DNA from: Orientallactaga sibirica
Taxonomy: Eukaryota; Chordata; Mammalia; Rodentia; Dipodidae
Assembly (NCBI GenBank): GCA_036365145.1
Contig: JAEOAD010000018.1
Location: 12,692,501 to 12,756,500, forward strand
Direction: 5' to 3'
DNA length: 64,000 nucleotides
The translations under genes were made by a program, and so were the position numbers. Shown one piece after another: positions 22,985-33,682 of this stretch (positions are counted from its first letter, which is position 1; each line of letters opens with the position of its first letter). The notes under the pieces are model-generated. The model did no database searches. It saw nothing but the letters and a program-made list of their open reading frames with translations, and was not told the origin of the DNA.

Positions 22985-23160
22985 TGCAGTCTGCAGGCAG
23001 AAGGTCTGACTCTGAAAGTTGGTCCTGATTTACACAAACTGTCTATCTCCTTCTCGGAAAAGTGATAGTACCTATCACATGAGATTGTGACACAGATTAG
23101 ATTAGTTGATACCTTTAGAAACCCTGGCAAGGGCTTAATACATATGAGCTATTTGTGAAC
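22985..23160 (+). mobile_element. MIR relic
   Basis: The MIR order is visible: 'aggcagaaggtctgactctg', a tail with 'gatagtacctatcacatgag' and 'gggcttaatacatatgagct'. Confidence 0.55.
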
Positions 23161-23164
23161 TCTA

Positions 23165-23345
23165 CATGTGTGGTCTCTTTAATACCCTAATCAATTCTCC
23201 AAGCTGGGAGTTATCATTCCCATGTTATATTGGAAGAAACATGACTAATACAAAGGATTATAAATAAATTATATAGTGTCATGTTGATAATAAACATTGG
23301 AGCCAAGGATCAAACCCAGCTTTATCTAAATCCAAAGGTCTGAAT
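23165..23345 (+). mobile_element. Second MIR relic
   Basis: The run 'ctctttaataccctaatcaa', 'tatcattcccatgttatatt' and 'ggagccaaggatcaaaccca' matches a MIR first half plus core. Confidence 0.5.
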
Positions 23346-23990
23346 TGAAACAAACAAATAGCATAATATAAAATAGATCTGAGCATTGAGCAGTGCAAAA
23401 GCATGATCGATGAAAAAGGGAAACAAACACAGTGAACCTGCACACGCCCCAGCTAACACCTCATGGAGTTTCCAGGCTGAAGTACAGAAAGGGACAGGGC
23501 GAAGGCAGGCTCTTTGAGTTGAGACAAGAAACCTGAGAGCAAAGAATGGGCAAAGAAGCTAGAGTTTGCAGGACAGCATCAGAGAGTAGAAAACAACACA
23601 GACAGTGGCAGACAGTCAGAGACAGATGAGAATCTATACAGGTACCACACAAAATCTGCAGCTGTATACTGATGTTCTGAGAAAACTGCCAGAACCTGGG
23701 AAAGAACTACCAAAAAGGAGCAGGAGGACCAATGGCATAGCCCAAAGAGGCCAAGGGAAGTTCATGTTCTCATCTCACACTTTATGGGCACCAGCTAGAG
23801 TCACCAGAAAGGTAGTGTATCAGTAGTATGGCCAACAGACTGCTCTGCTCCCACCACACCAAACTAATAGGTGTGTGTGTGTGTGTGTGTACACATGTGT
23901 TGATGAGAGAGTGAATGCATGTGGCTGCACATATGTGTGCATGCGTGTGGAGGCTAGAAGAAAACCTTAGATATCATTCATTGTCATACA
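23346..23990. other. Unique sequence with a (GT)n microsatellite
   Basis: The (GT)n run lies at about 23872-23892, followed by a degenerate TG-rich stretch to about 23950. There is no gene signal. Confidence 0.45.
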
Positions 23991-24189
23991 TTTTTTTTAA
24001 AAAACATGTTTTTATTTAAGAGAGAGAGAAAGAGAAAGTATGAACATGTCAAGGCTTCCTGCCACTGCAAACTAACTCCAGCTGTATGAGCCACCTTGTT
24101 CATGGCTTTACATGGATATTGGGGAATCAGACTCAGGTTGTCAGGGTTTACCAGCAAGAGCCTTTAATTGTTGAGCCATCTCTTCAGAC
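23991..24189 (-). mobile_element. Dip-like SINE
   Basis: On the - strand it reads 'ggtctgaagagatggctcaa' from 24189 to a T-rich (tail) end at 23991. It is diverged, with the tag region degraded. Confidence 0.8.
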
Positions 24190-25145
24190 CTTCACCTACC
24201 TTTTTAATTTCCTTCTTGATTTCATCAATAACCCATTCATCATTCAGTAGTATACCATTAGTTTCCATGATTTTGTGTATGCTCTATAGTTTTTTTTTTT
24301 TGCTGTTAATTGGTAGTTTAATCCCATTATGATCATATAGAGCAAAAGGAATGATTTCAATTTTCCTGTATTTGTTAAGATTTGTTTTGTGTCCTAATAT
24401 ATGGTCTATTTTAGAAAATGTTCCACGTGCTGCTGAAAATGATGTATATTCTACAGCATTGGGAAGGAGTGTTCTGTAGATATCTATGATGTCATTTAAT
24501 CCAGAGGCACCCCTGTTTAGTGTTAGTATGACCTGTTGATGAGAGTGGAGTGTTGAAATCACCCACTACAATTCTGCTTGGTGTTATCTGTGACCTTAAG
24601 TCATTAGATGTTTCCTTGGTGTTTGATGAAAATGGGAGCTCCCATGTTTGGTGCATATATGTTTAGAATTGTAATGTACTCCTGTTAAATTGTTCCTTTA
24701 ATCAATATAAAGTAACCTTTTTTATTTTCCCTCATTAATGTTTTGAAGTTATCTTATCAGATATTAGGCAACCAACACCTCCTTGTTTCCTAGGCCCATT
24801 TGCTTGAAATACCATCCTTTCACCCTAAGATACTGTTTGTACTTTATGGAGAGGTGAGTTTCTTAGGGGCAATAAACAGAAGGATCCTGCCTTTTAATCC
24901 AGTCTTCAAGCCTGTGTTTAGTTGGGGTATTGAGGCCATTGATATTAAGAGTTATTATTGAAAGGTGTAAATTTATTCTTGCCATTCTTTTTGTTTTGTA
25001 GTACATTCTATTGTTCCTCTCTTGAATTAACTATTCTTTGAGTATGTTTTTTCCCCTGTTTTCCTCATGTGTGTGCTTTCTTTTCTCTTCAGTGTGAAGG
25101 ATCCCTTCAAGTATTTTCTGTAGAGCTGTCTTAGTGGTCATACCC
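24190..25145 (-). mobile_element. L1 fragment, ORF1 end and first part of ORF2, antisense
   Basis: On the - strand a frame at 24562-24284 gives 'IYRTLLPNAVEYTSFSAARG' and 'FSKIDHILGHK', the later endonuclease part of L1 ORF2. Further right (24590-25000) lies the antisense of the earlier endonuclease, and 25000-25145 matches the ORF1/ORF2 junction area. The 3' three quarters of the L1 are absent, so this is an internal fragment and not an ordinary 5'-truncated insertion. Confidence 0.85.
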
Positions 25146-25147
25146 AC

Positions 25148-25356
25148 CTTTTTGAGACAAGGTTTCTAATTGGACTAGCCTGATTAGGCTAGACTGGCAA
25201 TCCAGCCAGCTCAAGGGATCCTCTTATCTCTACCTCCCCAGCATAAGGATTACAAGTGCACCATTGTCTGGCTTTTGTCTGAGTTCTGGGGATATGAGTT
25301 CTGGGGATAAAACTCAGTATCTCATGAATTTAACAACTGAGCTATTCCCCAGCCTC
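25148..25356 (-). mobile_element. B4-type SINE (ID plus B1 fusion)
   Basis: On the - strand the ID-like head 'gaggctggggaatagctcag' (25356 leftwards) is followed by B1-like sequence ending in 'gagacaaggtttc' on the + strand. Confidence 0.65.
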
Positions 25357-25397
25357 AAAACCTTTGAAAAGATCAAACTCTTTCCAATAATAAATAC

Positions 25398-25400
<3 letters not shown>

Positions 25401-25446
<46 letters not shown>
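25401..25446. repeat. (GT)23 microsatellite
   Basis: This is a pure GT run of 46 bp, the longest clean dinucleotide GT tract in the window, and likely to vary in length between individuals. Confidence 0.98.
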
Positions 25447-25449
<3 letters not shown>

Positions 25450-26614
25450 GTAGAGAAATACCCAAACAATCAGAGGTGAAACTTACAATGCCCAACTTCT
25501 AATCAAAATTACCAGGCATGCAAAGAAGCAGAAACATATAATCCATAATGAGCAGAAAAATCAAATCTGTGGGAGCAGATTCAAAAATTACCCAGATGAT
25601 GAAATTAGTTAAAAACAGATTAAATCTTAAAGGCAAATTGGGGCATATGGAACACAAAAGAACAAAGATGATTATCCAAGGAGACTTCCCAGTGGAAGCA
25701 GGGAAATTGAGAAGATATTGGGAAAATGCCACTAAAAGACTAAAAGAAAATACTGCCTACTTAAGCATCTTTACAAACAAATACATACTTCAAAATATAA
25801 ACTTTTAACTCACTAAAAATTGGGCTAATTAACTCCCAGTTACTAAATGTCCAGTTTGGTTTTCTAAACCACTTGGAAAATTTATAAAAACCACAAACCT
25901 CAGAGGTTAAGAACCACTGGCCTCCTGTGGACACACATTCATGAACTCTCAAAGAAGTAGGAAATCAGTCCATCACATGGATCCTACTATAAACACTCCC
26001 AGCATGATCTAAAGGCTTGAATCTCATGTGGACCGTTGGGTGACAGGACATGTAGTAAGGGAGTGAGCTGTTAAATAGAGAATTCCATATGGGGAAAATA
26101 AGTTCATATACTATATGTACATGTTATAAATACGATGGACTCCATTTCAATACAGATACAGAATAGCTAAGAATTAGAATTTATTAAGTTCAAACTATCA
26201 TAACTCCTTATTCTAACTTGGCATTATTGGAAAACTCACCACTATAAGTAATTTTTAATTTGTGCAACAATGAAAGTGAAAAGCCCTTAAACCAAAAAAG
26301 GCTTCTTCATCATCCATCACTTCTTTTAAAGGCCTTTTAAAGTCATCAAAACACTTATATATCATTTTGGGCATAAAAGGGATATATATGCAAAATAAAT
26401 TGCTAAAGTATTACTTAAGATGATTACATTCTGTGTTCAATTCTTCAGGACACAGCACCTCCTGAACAAGCGTGGTGTATGGTCTCTGGGGGTATGGATT
26501 CTTCCAGACTTGTGGATATTCCTTCTGCAAGTCTTGTTTAGAAAGGGCCTTTACCACAAGATACCAATAGAGAATTTTCAAGTGAAAACTGGGATTTATG
26601 TTCATTCTTTACAG
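25447..26614. other. Unique sequence, no gene seen
   Basis: There are only short frames. The motif 'ggttaagaaccactgg' near 25906 resembles the end of a MER5-type DNA transposon, but no partner end is clear. Confidence 0.35.
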
Positions 26615-26725
26615 GAACTTATAGCAAATCATCAGCTCTATAAGCAATGGAAACTGCACCCTGACAGCCCTCTGGATGACATCTGCTGCAATATTCCATT
26701 GAGTGAGGAACATATCCTGATTTGA
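26615..26725 (+). other. Exon-like open segment (possible terminal exon)
   Basis: A good splice acceptor ('gttcattctttacag', ending at 26614) precedes 36 codons open to a TGA at 26723-26725. The peptide begins ELIANHQLYKQWKLHPDS and has no low-complexity or repeat signature. AT-rich sequence follows, but no clear poly(A) signal. I do not recognise the protein family. It could be a last coding exon, an exon of a dead gene or a chance frame; the frame is also open upstream of the acceptor (from 26420), which weakens the exon case a little. Confidence 0.3.
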
Positions 26726-26908
26726 GTTTAAAATATGAAAAAAATGTTCTCAGAGCCAGAGGAACAGAGTACATTCTATGAACTTTTGCTCACCACTTAA
26801 TTGATATCTAGCATATTCTTGCTATCACTGCATTTTTAGTAGCTGTAGGAAAGACAGCACAGTCTCTGTCATCACTAATTTAGGCACTAAAGTATAGCAA
26901 AAAAAATT

Positions 26909-26995
26909 AGGAGCTGGAGTATAGATTAGCTTAGTGATGGAGTGTGCGGTTATCCTTACAAGGCCCAGGATTCAATCCCTAACACCAACAAACAA
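26909..26995 (+). mobile_element. ID-type SINE, old
   Basis: The sequence 'gagctggagtatagattagc' to 'ggcccaggattcaatcccta' keeps degraded Pol III boxes and an A-rich end. Confidence 0.6.
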
Positions 26996-27394
26996 CCAAT
27001 AAATATGACTTATGTCTGCAGTCATGAAACTACATATAACCCCAACAGGAAGCCTGCATACTTGACACAGATAACCCTCTTTACTGGCAAGAAAACTAGT
27101 GCTGGATCTTGAAAGACAAACCAGGTCTTCCTTATCTCTAAATATATGTGCATTATAAAAAGTGAAATGAAATAGCACAATCCATAACTGACCTGAATAG
27201 AGACTTAGCCATTACTACATAGTTTTTCAACAATTCTTTTCAAAAATAATTCACAATAGATTTTGGAGGCTCCTGTAGAAGTCATAAAAGTATGTGTAAA
27301 CTGTATCAGCTCTGGTTCCAGTATGTGAGTGCATATATCCTCAATGAAAACATGTTGCCACTAAAAGCCTCTCTAAATACTACTATAGACAAAC
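26996..27394. other. Unique sequence, nothing recognised
   Basis: No repeat or exon signal is visible. Confidence 0.35.
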
Positions 27395-27773
27395 AAATCA
27401 TTTTGTGTATGTGTGTTTGTGCTTGTGGTTTGAATGCCTATGTGTATGTGTTCAAATGTGTGTGGTCGTGTGTATGTGATAGTGCACGTGCACATGTGTG
27501 CGTGTGTAGGTAAAAGTCAGGAGTAGAAGTCCATCACTTCCTCATTTCACTCTCCGTTTTTATTTTTTGAGACAATGTCTCTTACTGAACATAATGTTCA
27601 TAGATCCGGTAGACTAGCTAGCCAGTGAGCTTGAGATTCCCCACGTCCACCTCACCAGTGCTGGATTGGCAGGTATGTGCCAATATGTCTGGCATTTTAG
27701 GTTCTGTAGGTCCAAAGTCAGGCTTTCATGCTTTTACAGCAGCTCTTCACCCATAGAGCCATCTCCTCAACCC
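27395..27773 (-). mobile_element. B4-type SINE with TG-rich end
   Basis: On the - strand it runs from 'gggttgaggagatggctcta' (27773) through 'gccagacatattggcacata' to 'gagacattgtctcaaaaaat', followed by a TG-rich stretch at 27395-27510, as in rodent B4 elements. Confidence 0.75.
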
Positions 27774-27829
27774 AAAGAAAGCATTTCAATAGTTCTAGAA
27801 CAGGTAGTAGTAAATGGTACAATCTCTAA

Positions 27830-28020
27830 AACTAGATTTGTTGGGTCCAAAGCTCACCAGCACTACTCACCACATGAGTGACTTCTGGCACATTATTTCT
27901 CTTTTCTGTACCTCATTTTCCTCTTCTGTAAGTGCAGATGATGATGAATGCATCCCTCTCATGCAACATCACAACAATTAAATGAAATATTGTGCATAAA
28001 GCATAAAGAATGGCAGTATA
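27830..28020 (+). mobile_element. MIR relic
   Basis: The MIR tail order is clear: 'acctcattttcctcttctgt' then 'caacaattaaatgaaatatt' and 'gcataaagaatggcagtata'. Confidence 0.6.
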
Positions 28021-28925
28021 CCATTCTTATATCTAGGTTGGTGTCCTACCAGGAGTAAAGGCAAGGCCCTGGTGCCCAGAAGACATGATTAAGCATGTTG
28101 GTAATGACAGAATGAATGGTGTTGTCAAAGGAGTGCTCCTGGATTCACAGATGCACAGTATTTCTGTCAGCTGAACTTCCCCCAGATATGCACATCAGCA
28201 GATGAGTTCTTTCACTATGAGATTGGAAGAAAATCAGAAACCATTTTGTCACTCACCCCTACTCCGGTTCAGATTTTAAAATACTTTGTTTATAAAAGTG
28301 CAGTCCTGAATTCACTTGACCCTGGATGAATGTTTTAAACATTATTTTCTATACTGCCTCAGATGATTTCTTTTAAGTGGCACCAGAGGAATATGCAATT
28401 AATACTGAACAAGTGGAATGGAACTACTTAAAATCAATACCTATTTTTTTTTTTTTACTTTATAATTAATGGAGTGGCTGCTATGGCTTGACAAGTACAA
28501 TGCACATTGGAAAAAAAAAATCCCCAGGGTTGGGGTTAGAAGAAGCTGGTGAATGCATACTACTTGCATATTTCAATACATTTCAGTCCTTCCTCGCCTT
28601 TCCTGAGGCTTTGTTTGAACATTTCTACCCTGGCTCCTTTTTCTGGGAACAATGATTTAAACTTCTTATGAATTTGTTCAGCAATGAATTGAGACCTAGG
28701 CTTGTTGCTGCTTTTACAAATGAACTCCCTGGGCTGCTATCAAGGTATTAAGGGAAACTTTTCCCTGAACTGCGTGATGGAGCTGGAAAACTTAGGGATA
28801 AAGGGAAGGACCATGATAACTTAAAAGTATGAAAAATGGAAAATGAAACTTGATACAGAGGCACCAGAGCCAAGGTCAGAGTAGCTGAGTCCTGGCCTTG
28901 GTGCTGGAATACAGCCCACAGCGTA
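28021..28925. other. Unique sequence, no gene seen
   Basis: It contains a T run at about 28446-28457 and short A runs; nothing else is recognised. Confidence 0.35.
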
Positions 28926-29098
28926 TTTTTTTTTTCTTTTCTTTTTTCTTTTTTTGTTCCCAAGGTAGGATCTTGCTCCAGCACAGGCTGACCTGGAATT
29001 CACTATGTATTCTCAGGCTGGCCTCAAACTCATGGCGATCCTCCTATGTCTGCCTCCCAAGTGCTATGATTAAAGGCATGTGCCTACATGCCCTGCCC
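28926..29098 (-). mobile_element. B1-type SINE
   Basis: On the + strand a T-rich tail is followed by 'gctgacctggaattcactat', 'ctcatggcgatcctcctatg' and 'gtgctatgattaaaggcatg', the B1 complement. Confidence 0.9.
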
Positions 29099-29293
29099 CT
29101 AGCCCACAACATATTGCCTTTCCAGCAACCACCCCATCTTCTTGTTTCCCTTTGAAGAGATCCTCATTCCCTTTCTCAGCTTTTGAATTTCCAGTGGGAC
29201 TGGTCATGGCCATTTCTAGAAAAATTTATCTTCAAAATTGGAACATTTTGAGAGTGAAAAGTGTTTAAAATTCTTATAAAAATATGAAATATG

Positions 29294-29441
29294 CCTGGTG
29301 TGGTGGCACATGCCTTAAATCCCAGCACTAGGGAGGCTGAGGTAGGAGAATTGTTGTGAGCTTGAGGCCAGGCTGACACTACATAGTGAATCCCAGATCA
29401 GACTGGGCTAAAGTGAGAACCTCAAAAACTCAAAAACAAAA
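29294..29441 (+). mobile_element. B1-type SINE, first of two serial insertions
   Basis: The element runs from 'gcctggtgtggtggcacatg' to 'gagaacctcaaaaactcaaa'. It is flanked by 'aaatatgaaatat' (29281-29293) and 'aaatttgaaatat' (29442-29454), a target duplication with one mismatch. Confidence 0.88.
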
Positions 29442-29454
29442 AAATTTGAAATAT

Positions 29455-29641
29455 AGACTGGAGAGATGGCTTGGCACTTAAAGGTACTTGCTTGCAAAGC
29501 CTACCAACCTGGCTTCCATTCCCCAGTACCCACGGAAAACCAGGTGCACAAAGTGGCTCATGTACCTGGAATTTGTTTGCAGTAGCAAGATTCTCTCCCT
29601 CTCCTTGCAAATAAACAAATACAAATTTTTAAACTTTAAAA
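29455..29641 (+). mobile_element. Dip-like SINE, second of two serial insertions
   Basis: The sequence 'agactggagagatggcttgg' to 'gcaaataaacaaatac' plus a T/A-rich end is flanked by 'aaatttgaaatat' (29442-29454) and 'aaattttgaaatat' (29642-29655). Confidence 0.85.
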
Positions 29642-29655
29642 AAATTTTGAAATAT

Positions 29656-30175
29656 GAGAGCTTGAGAGATGAAATGGCTCAGTGGGTTCAAGTGCTTGTC
29701 ATGCAAGCATGAGCACTTCAAATCCACAACACCCAAATAAAGCCAGGAATGATAGCACACACCTGCAATCCCAGGACTAGGGAATTAAAAGCAGGAGGGT
29801 TCCTGGGAAATCCTGGCTAACCAGTCTAGCTGAACCAGTGAGCTCCAGGTTAGCTGGATCAGTGAGAGGCCATTCCTGTCTCAGGAAATGAAATGGAGAG
29901 CAACTGAGGAAAACATCTAACACCAAACTCTGACCTCCACATCCACACACACAGAGGCATTTCCACATGTATACACCCACACACATATACAAGCATGTAC
30001 ACACATCACACATATGCACCCACACACATATATAAACATGTATACGCACATCTCCACACCTATACACACACCTCCACACGTATACAAACATGTACACACA
30101 TATCTCCACACATATACATCCACACACATATATCAACATCTGTACACACTCATGAACGATATACATACACTCACA
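29656..30175 (+). mobile_element. B4-type SINE with long CA-rich tail
   Basis: It has an ID-like head ('gagagatgaaatggctcagt'), a B1-like middle ('gccaggaatgatagcacaca'), then 'ggagagcaactgaggaaaac' and 'tgacctccacatccacacac'. A degenerate CA/TA-rich microsatellite follows at about 29940-30175. The last part encodes only chance frames. Confidence 0.8.
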
Positions 30176-30534
30176 CCCAAATTTTTGAAATATTTTCTGT
30201 TCAAAAATAGTATTTTCCAGGAAAAATATGCAAAGTCATTAGAATAAAATGAGTGGAAAGGGATGTCCTTTATACTGATTTTCTGAGCATTAAAACAAGT
30301 AGGTACAATAATTACTCATTGCTACTGCTCTAATCATTTTCTGTTTCAAAAATAATATTTAGGGCATTCACTTAATAATAAGTGGTTTGGTTATCATTAA
30401 TACTTTCATAAAATTGCCTTAACTATTTTTCTAAGTTCAATTTTAAGGTTAGTAAATTTGAACTGGCTTTGACTTTTGGGTAGAATCAAATAGTCCTGAT
30501 CTGATTGTTGAATGGCAGCTAAGAAAAAAAAGTT
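30176..30534. other. Unique AT-rich sequence
   Basis: No repeat or gene is recognised. Confidence 0.35.
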
Positions 30535-30660
30535 TAGCCAGGGCAGAGGTAGGAGGATCACATGAATTGGAGGCCACGCTGAGACTACTTAGTGAATTAT
30601 AGGTCAGCCTGAGCTAGAGTGAGACGCTGACTCAGAAAAACAAAAAATAAAATAAAATAA
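30535..30660 (+). mobile_element. B1-type SINE with internal deletion
   Basis: The head 'agccagggcagaggtaggag' skips the 'cctttaatcccagcac' part. The rest is normal to an (AAAAT)n tail. Confidence 0.8.
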
Positions 30661-30667
30661 AAAGTTT

Positions 30668-30830
30668 TGCCGGGCATGGTGGTGCAAGCCTTTAATCCCA
30701 GCCCTTGGGAGGCAGAGGTAGGAGGGATTGCCATGAGTTCAAGGCTACCCTGAGAATACATAGTGAATCCCAGGTTAGTCTGAGCTAGGGTGAGACCCTA
30801 CCTCCAAAAACAAAACAAAACAAAACAAAA
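30668..30830 (+). mobile_element. B1-type SINE
   Basis: This is a complete element from 'gccgggcatggtggtgcaag' to '(caaaa)n'. 'aaaagtttt' before and 'aaaagttta' after may be a short target duplication, and the first of these also closes the preceding B1. Confidence 0.9.
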
Positions 30831-31427
30831 GTTTATACTGACCAGCTCCAGTGATAGGCTTCATCCAACATTAATCACAAAATTTTGAGGCTTGGTTGTA
30901 CTGTAGATATACACAAAATTATAGAAAATGCTCTATTTTGACTAGTAGAATATCACATATGTGCACAATTATAAATTGTATGTAACGTACAACCAATTTC
31001 AAGTAAAATTTTCTTTCATAGGTTAAATCATTTAGTAAAAAGATGTCTAATATTGGACTTGTGCTGCACCAAAAGTTGCATCTGTATTATTACTTTAAAA
31101 TAATTTATTTGAAGTGGATGTCTGCCAGTATACTTAGAATTTTTATAAGCTTGTAATGTAGATCTCATGCACTCTGACTAAGGGAGGTGTCGTTGGGAAG
31201 ATCCTGGGGTCCAGCTCTATGATGTTTGCTATGGGGGGGACCTGAATTCCAACCTAAGATATGCAGAATGTCTGAGCTCTGCCATTATGGAGTACCTGGA
31301 GTATGCTTGCTTGTGGTACTGGTAGTGGTTGCTTTTTCTCTTTCTGCACGGGCCTGTGAAAGAGGGGCAACTTCTTCCATCATTATGGAATTTCTGCATC
31401 TGTAAAATTGAATAAATTCCCTCTTCC
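30831..31427. other. Unique sequence, no gene seen
   Basis: Motifs near 31250-31420 ('cttcttccatcattatgg' and neighbours) may be an old LTR piece, but I cannot assign it. Confidence 0.3.
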
Positions 31428-31545
31428 AATAAATAAATAAATAAATAAATAAATAAAATAATTTATTTGGAATGGAGAGAGAGCACTTGTCTAGCATACA
31501 TAAAGCACTGAGTTAAATCCCTAGAACAATAAATAAATAAATTCA
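31428..31545 (+). repeat. (AAAT)n microsatellite and ID-like remnant
   Basis: The (AAAT)n run lies at 31428-31457. It is followed by 'ggaatggagagagagcactt' to 'gagttaaatccctagaacaa', a degraded ID-type SINE with another AAAT run. Confidence 0.6.
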
Positions 31546-31572
31546 AAACTTTATCATCAATGCTGGACTTTT

Positions 31573-31790
31573 TTTATTTTATTTTTTATTTATTTGAGAG
31601 AGATACAGAAATAGGCAGAGAGAGAGAGAGAATGTGCGCACCAGGGCCTACAGCCACTGCTAAACGAACTCCAGATGCGTGTGCCCCCTTGTGCATCTGG
31701 CTTACGTGGGTCCTGGGGAATCGAGCCTTGAACCGGGGTCCTTAGGCTTCACAGGCAAGCGCTTAACCACTAAGCCATCTCTCCAGCCCC
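31573..31790 (-). mobile_element. Dip-like SINE with exact TSD
   Basis: On the - strand it starts 'gggggctggagagatggctt' at 31790 and has intact A and B boxes. An exact 15-bp duplication (caatgctggactttt) lies at 31558-31572 and 31791-31805. It is one of the least diverged copies. Confidence 0.95.
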
Positions 31791-31810
31791 CAATGCTGGA
31801 CTTTTAATGT

Positions 31811-32166
31811 TTTGAATATGCATGTGTCTGTGTAATATGTGTGGTGTGTGATGTATGAACATGTGTGCTCAGGGTTACACATCCCATGCACATATGTGTG
31901 AAGGTCAAAGAAGGACACCATTTATCCTCCGCTGTTGCTCTTCTGCCTTATTGCTTTGAGACAGGGTATTCCACTGAAACTGAAGCCAGTTTTTTGGCTA
32001 GAATGGCCCACCAGCAAGCCCCAGGTGTACTCCTTTCTCTTCCCTTCAGTGCTGGGGTTATAGCCATGAGTGGCCATACTCAGCTTTTTACTTGGTACTG
32101 AGAATGAAAATTAGGTCCTCATTCTTGTGCCAAACACTCTCATCTTCTGGGCCATCTTCCCAGCCC
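31811..32166 (-). mobile_element. B4-type SINE with TG-rich end
   Basis: On the - strand the ID-like head 'ggggctgggaagatggccca' starts at 32166. The 'gagacagggtatt' segment near 31958 and a TG-rich part at 31811-31870 complete a B4 layout. Confidence 0.7.
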
Positions 32167-32196
32167 CAATGTTGGACTTAAAAACCTACAATTTTT

Positions 32197-32412
32197 GAGC
32201 TGGAGGGATGGCTTAGCAATTAAGGCATTTGCCTGCAAAGCCTTAGAACCTAGTTTTGCTTCTCCAGTCCCCACATAAGCCAGATGCACAAAGTGGAGCA
32301 TGCGTCTGGGATTCTTTTGCAGGGACTTGAGGCCCTGGCATGCCCTCTCCCCTACCCCGTACTTACTCTTCTTTCTCTCTCTCTCCCTCAAATTAATTAT
32401 TTTTTTAAAGTT
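32197..32412 (+). mobile_element. Dip-like SINE
   Basis: It runs from 'gagctggagggatggcttag' to 'ccctcaaattaattattttt'. Related direct repeats 'acctacaatttt' and 'agttacaacttt' flank it. Confidence 0.85.
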
Positions 32413-32929
32413 ACAACTTTCATGATATAACATCGGGTGTTTTACCTTAAATAGAATGAACTTGCAAATCAAGTTTGTTTCTAAATCACTTGGTGAAAAA
32501 TTCAAGCCATTATAAAATTAATTATAGAAACAAATTTTGCTAAGCATTGCAGGATATGTATGTAATGCTGACACTCATCAGATTTCAGAGTTCTTCCTAG
32601 TGAAGTTAACACATTAAATGCTATCATGCTATCATATTGTATTGTATATAAAAATTTAGTGTAGAATATGACCAATGCTTTGAGAAGAGCAATCACTGCA
32701 TCTAAATCAAGCACTCTGCTTCATGGTAATTTTCTTATGCTGCTGCTCACATTACCTCATCATTGTTAGCCACAGTGTCCTTATCTACAGACATCTGAAG
32801 CAGGTTCTGACACTCCAGGACATCTGTGTTTTCATGGGTCTGGTTAGTGCTAATATTATGCTCCCCATATGTACAGTATAGCAAATGTCTTTTATAAGTC
32901 AATCTTTTGTTCAACTTTCTTTAATTATG
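32413..32929. other. Unique AT-rich sequence
   Basis: No gene or repeat is recognised. Confidence 0.35.
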
Positions 32930-33090
32930 TTTATGCATGTATAAAATGTATTTTTGTTCATAAACCCCTCCCATTATCTTCTCTTGACCCCATCCCTGAT
33001 CCCTACTCCCTTTTCACTGAACTTCTTTTCCAACAAGTCTTCCTTCTACTTTGGTTTTACTCTTATGTGTAGGTGTGACTCACTTTTTTT

Positions 33091-33330
33091 TTTTTTTTTT
33101 TTTTGGAGAGAGAGACAGAGAGGGAGAGGAAGACAGATAGAGAATGGGCGCACCAGCAGTCTCTCAGCTGCTGTGAACGAAATCCAGATGTGTGCGCCCC
33201 CTTGTGGGCAAGTGCGGCATTGTGCCCTTGCGTCACTTTGCATCTGGCTAAACGTGGGACCTGGAAATTGGAACCCGGTTCTTAGGCTTAGCAGGCAGGC
33301 GCCTTAACTGCTAAGCCATCTCTCCAGCCC
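33091..33330 (-). mobile_element. Long Dip-like SINE with exact TSD
   Basis: On the - strand it begins 'gggctggagagatggcttag' (33330) and holds the 'gcctgcctgctaagcctaag' and 'gcaaagtgacgcaaggg' parts of the long form. The duplication 'gtgactcactttttt' lies at 33075-33089 and 33331-33345. Confidence 0.95.
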
Positions 33331-33500
33331 GTGACTCACTTTTTTATTAGGGTTGCCTGAATGAGCACATGGATCATATTACCAGTTGCTATTCCACTGC
33401 AGAATATGCCTCCCACTCCTCCAGACATCAGTAGCTGCCTACAGCTCTCCAGGGAAGAGGGCCTCATGCTCTCCTCCATCATCATGATGTATTGCTGATA

Positions 33501-33682
33501 AGGTCAATATTGTGTGGGGCTTGTGCAGGTTACAATACTGTGTGGAGCTTGTGCAGGTTACAATACTCTGTGTGACTTGTGCAAGTTACAATATTGTGTG
33601 AGACTTGTGCAAGTTACAATATTGTGTGGGACTTGTGCAAGTTACAAACAATATTGTATGGGGATTGTGCAGATTACAGTGG
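33501..33682. repeat. 28-bp minisatellite, about 6.5 units
   Basis: The unit is 'a(g/a)gttacaat' + 'a(c/t)tgtgtg' + 'gacttgtgc'. Units lie at 33501-33526 (26 bp), 33527-33554, 33555-33582, 33583-33610, 33611-33638, 33639-33670 (32 bp, 'caa' expansion) and a partial unit at 33671-33682. Because 28 is not a multiple of three, it creates unrelated Cys-rich chance frames. Confidence 0.95.

Noticed and set aside
24284..24562. 92-codon frame that could be a host nuclease-like gene
   Set aside because: Its residues (ARGTFSKIDHILGHK) are L1 ORF2 endonuclease on the - strand.
29777..30247. Overlapping frames rich in Cys, Val, His and Thr on both strands
   Set aside because: They are translations of the degenerate CA/TA-rich tail of a B4 element.
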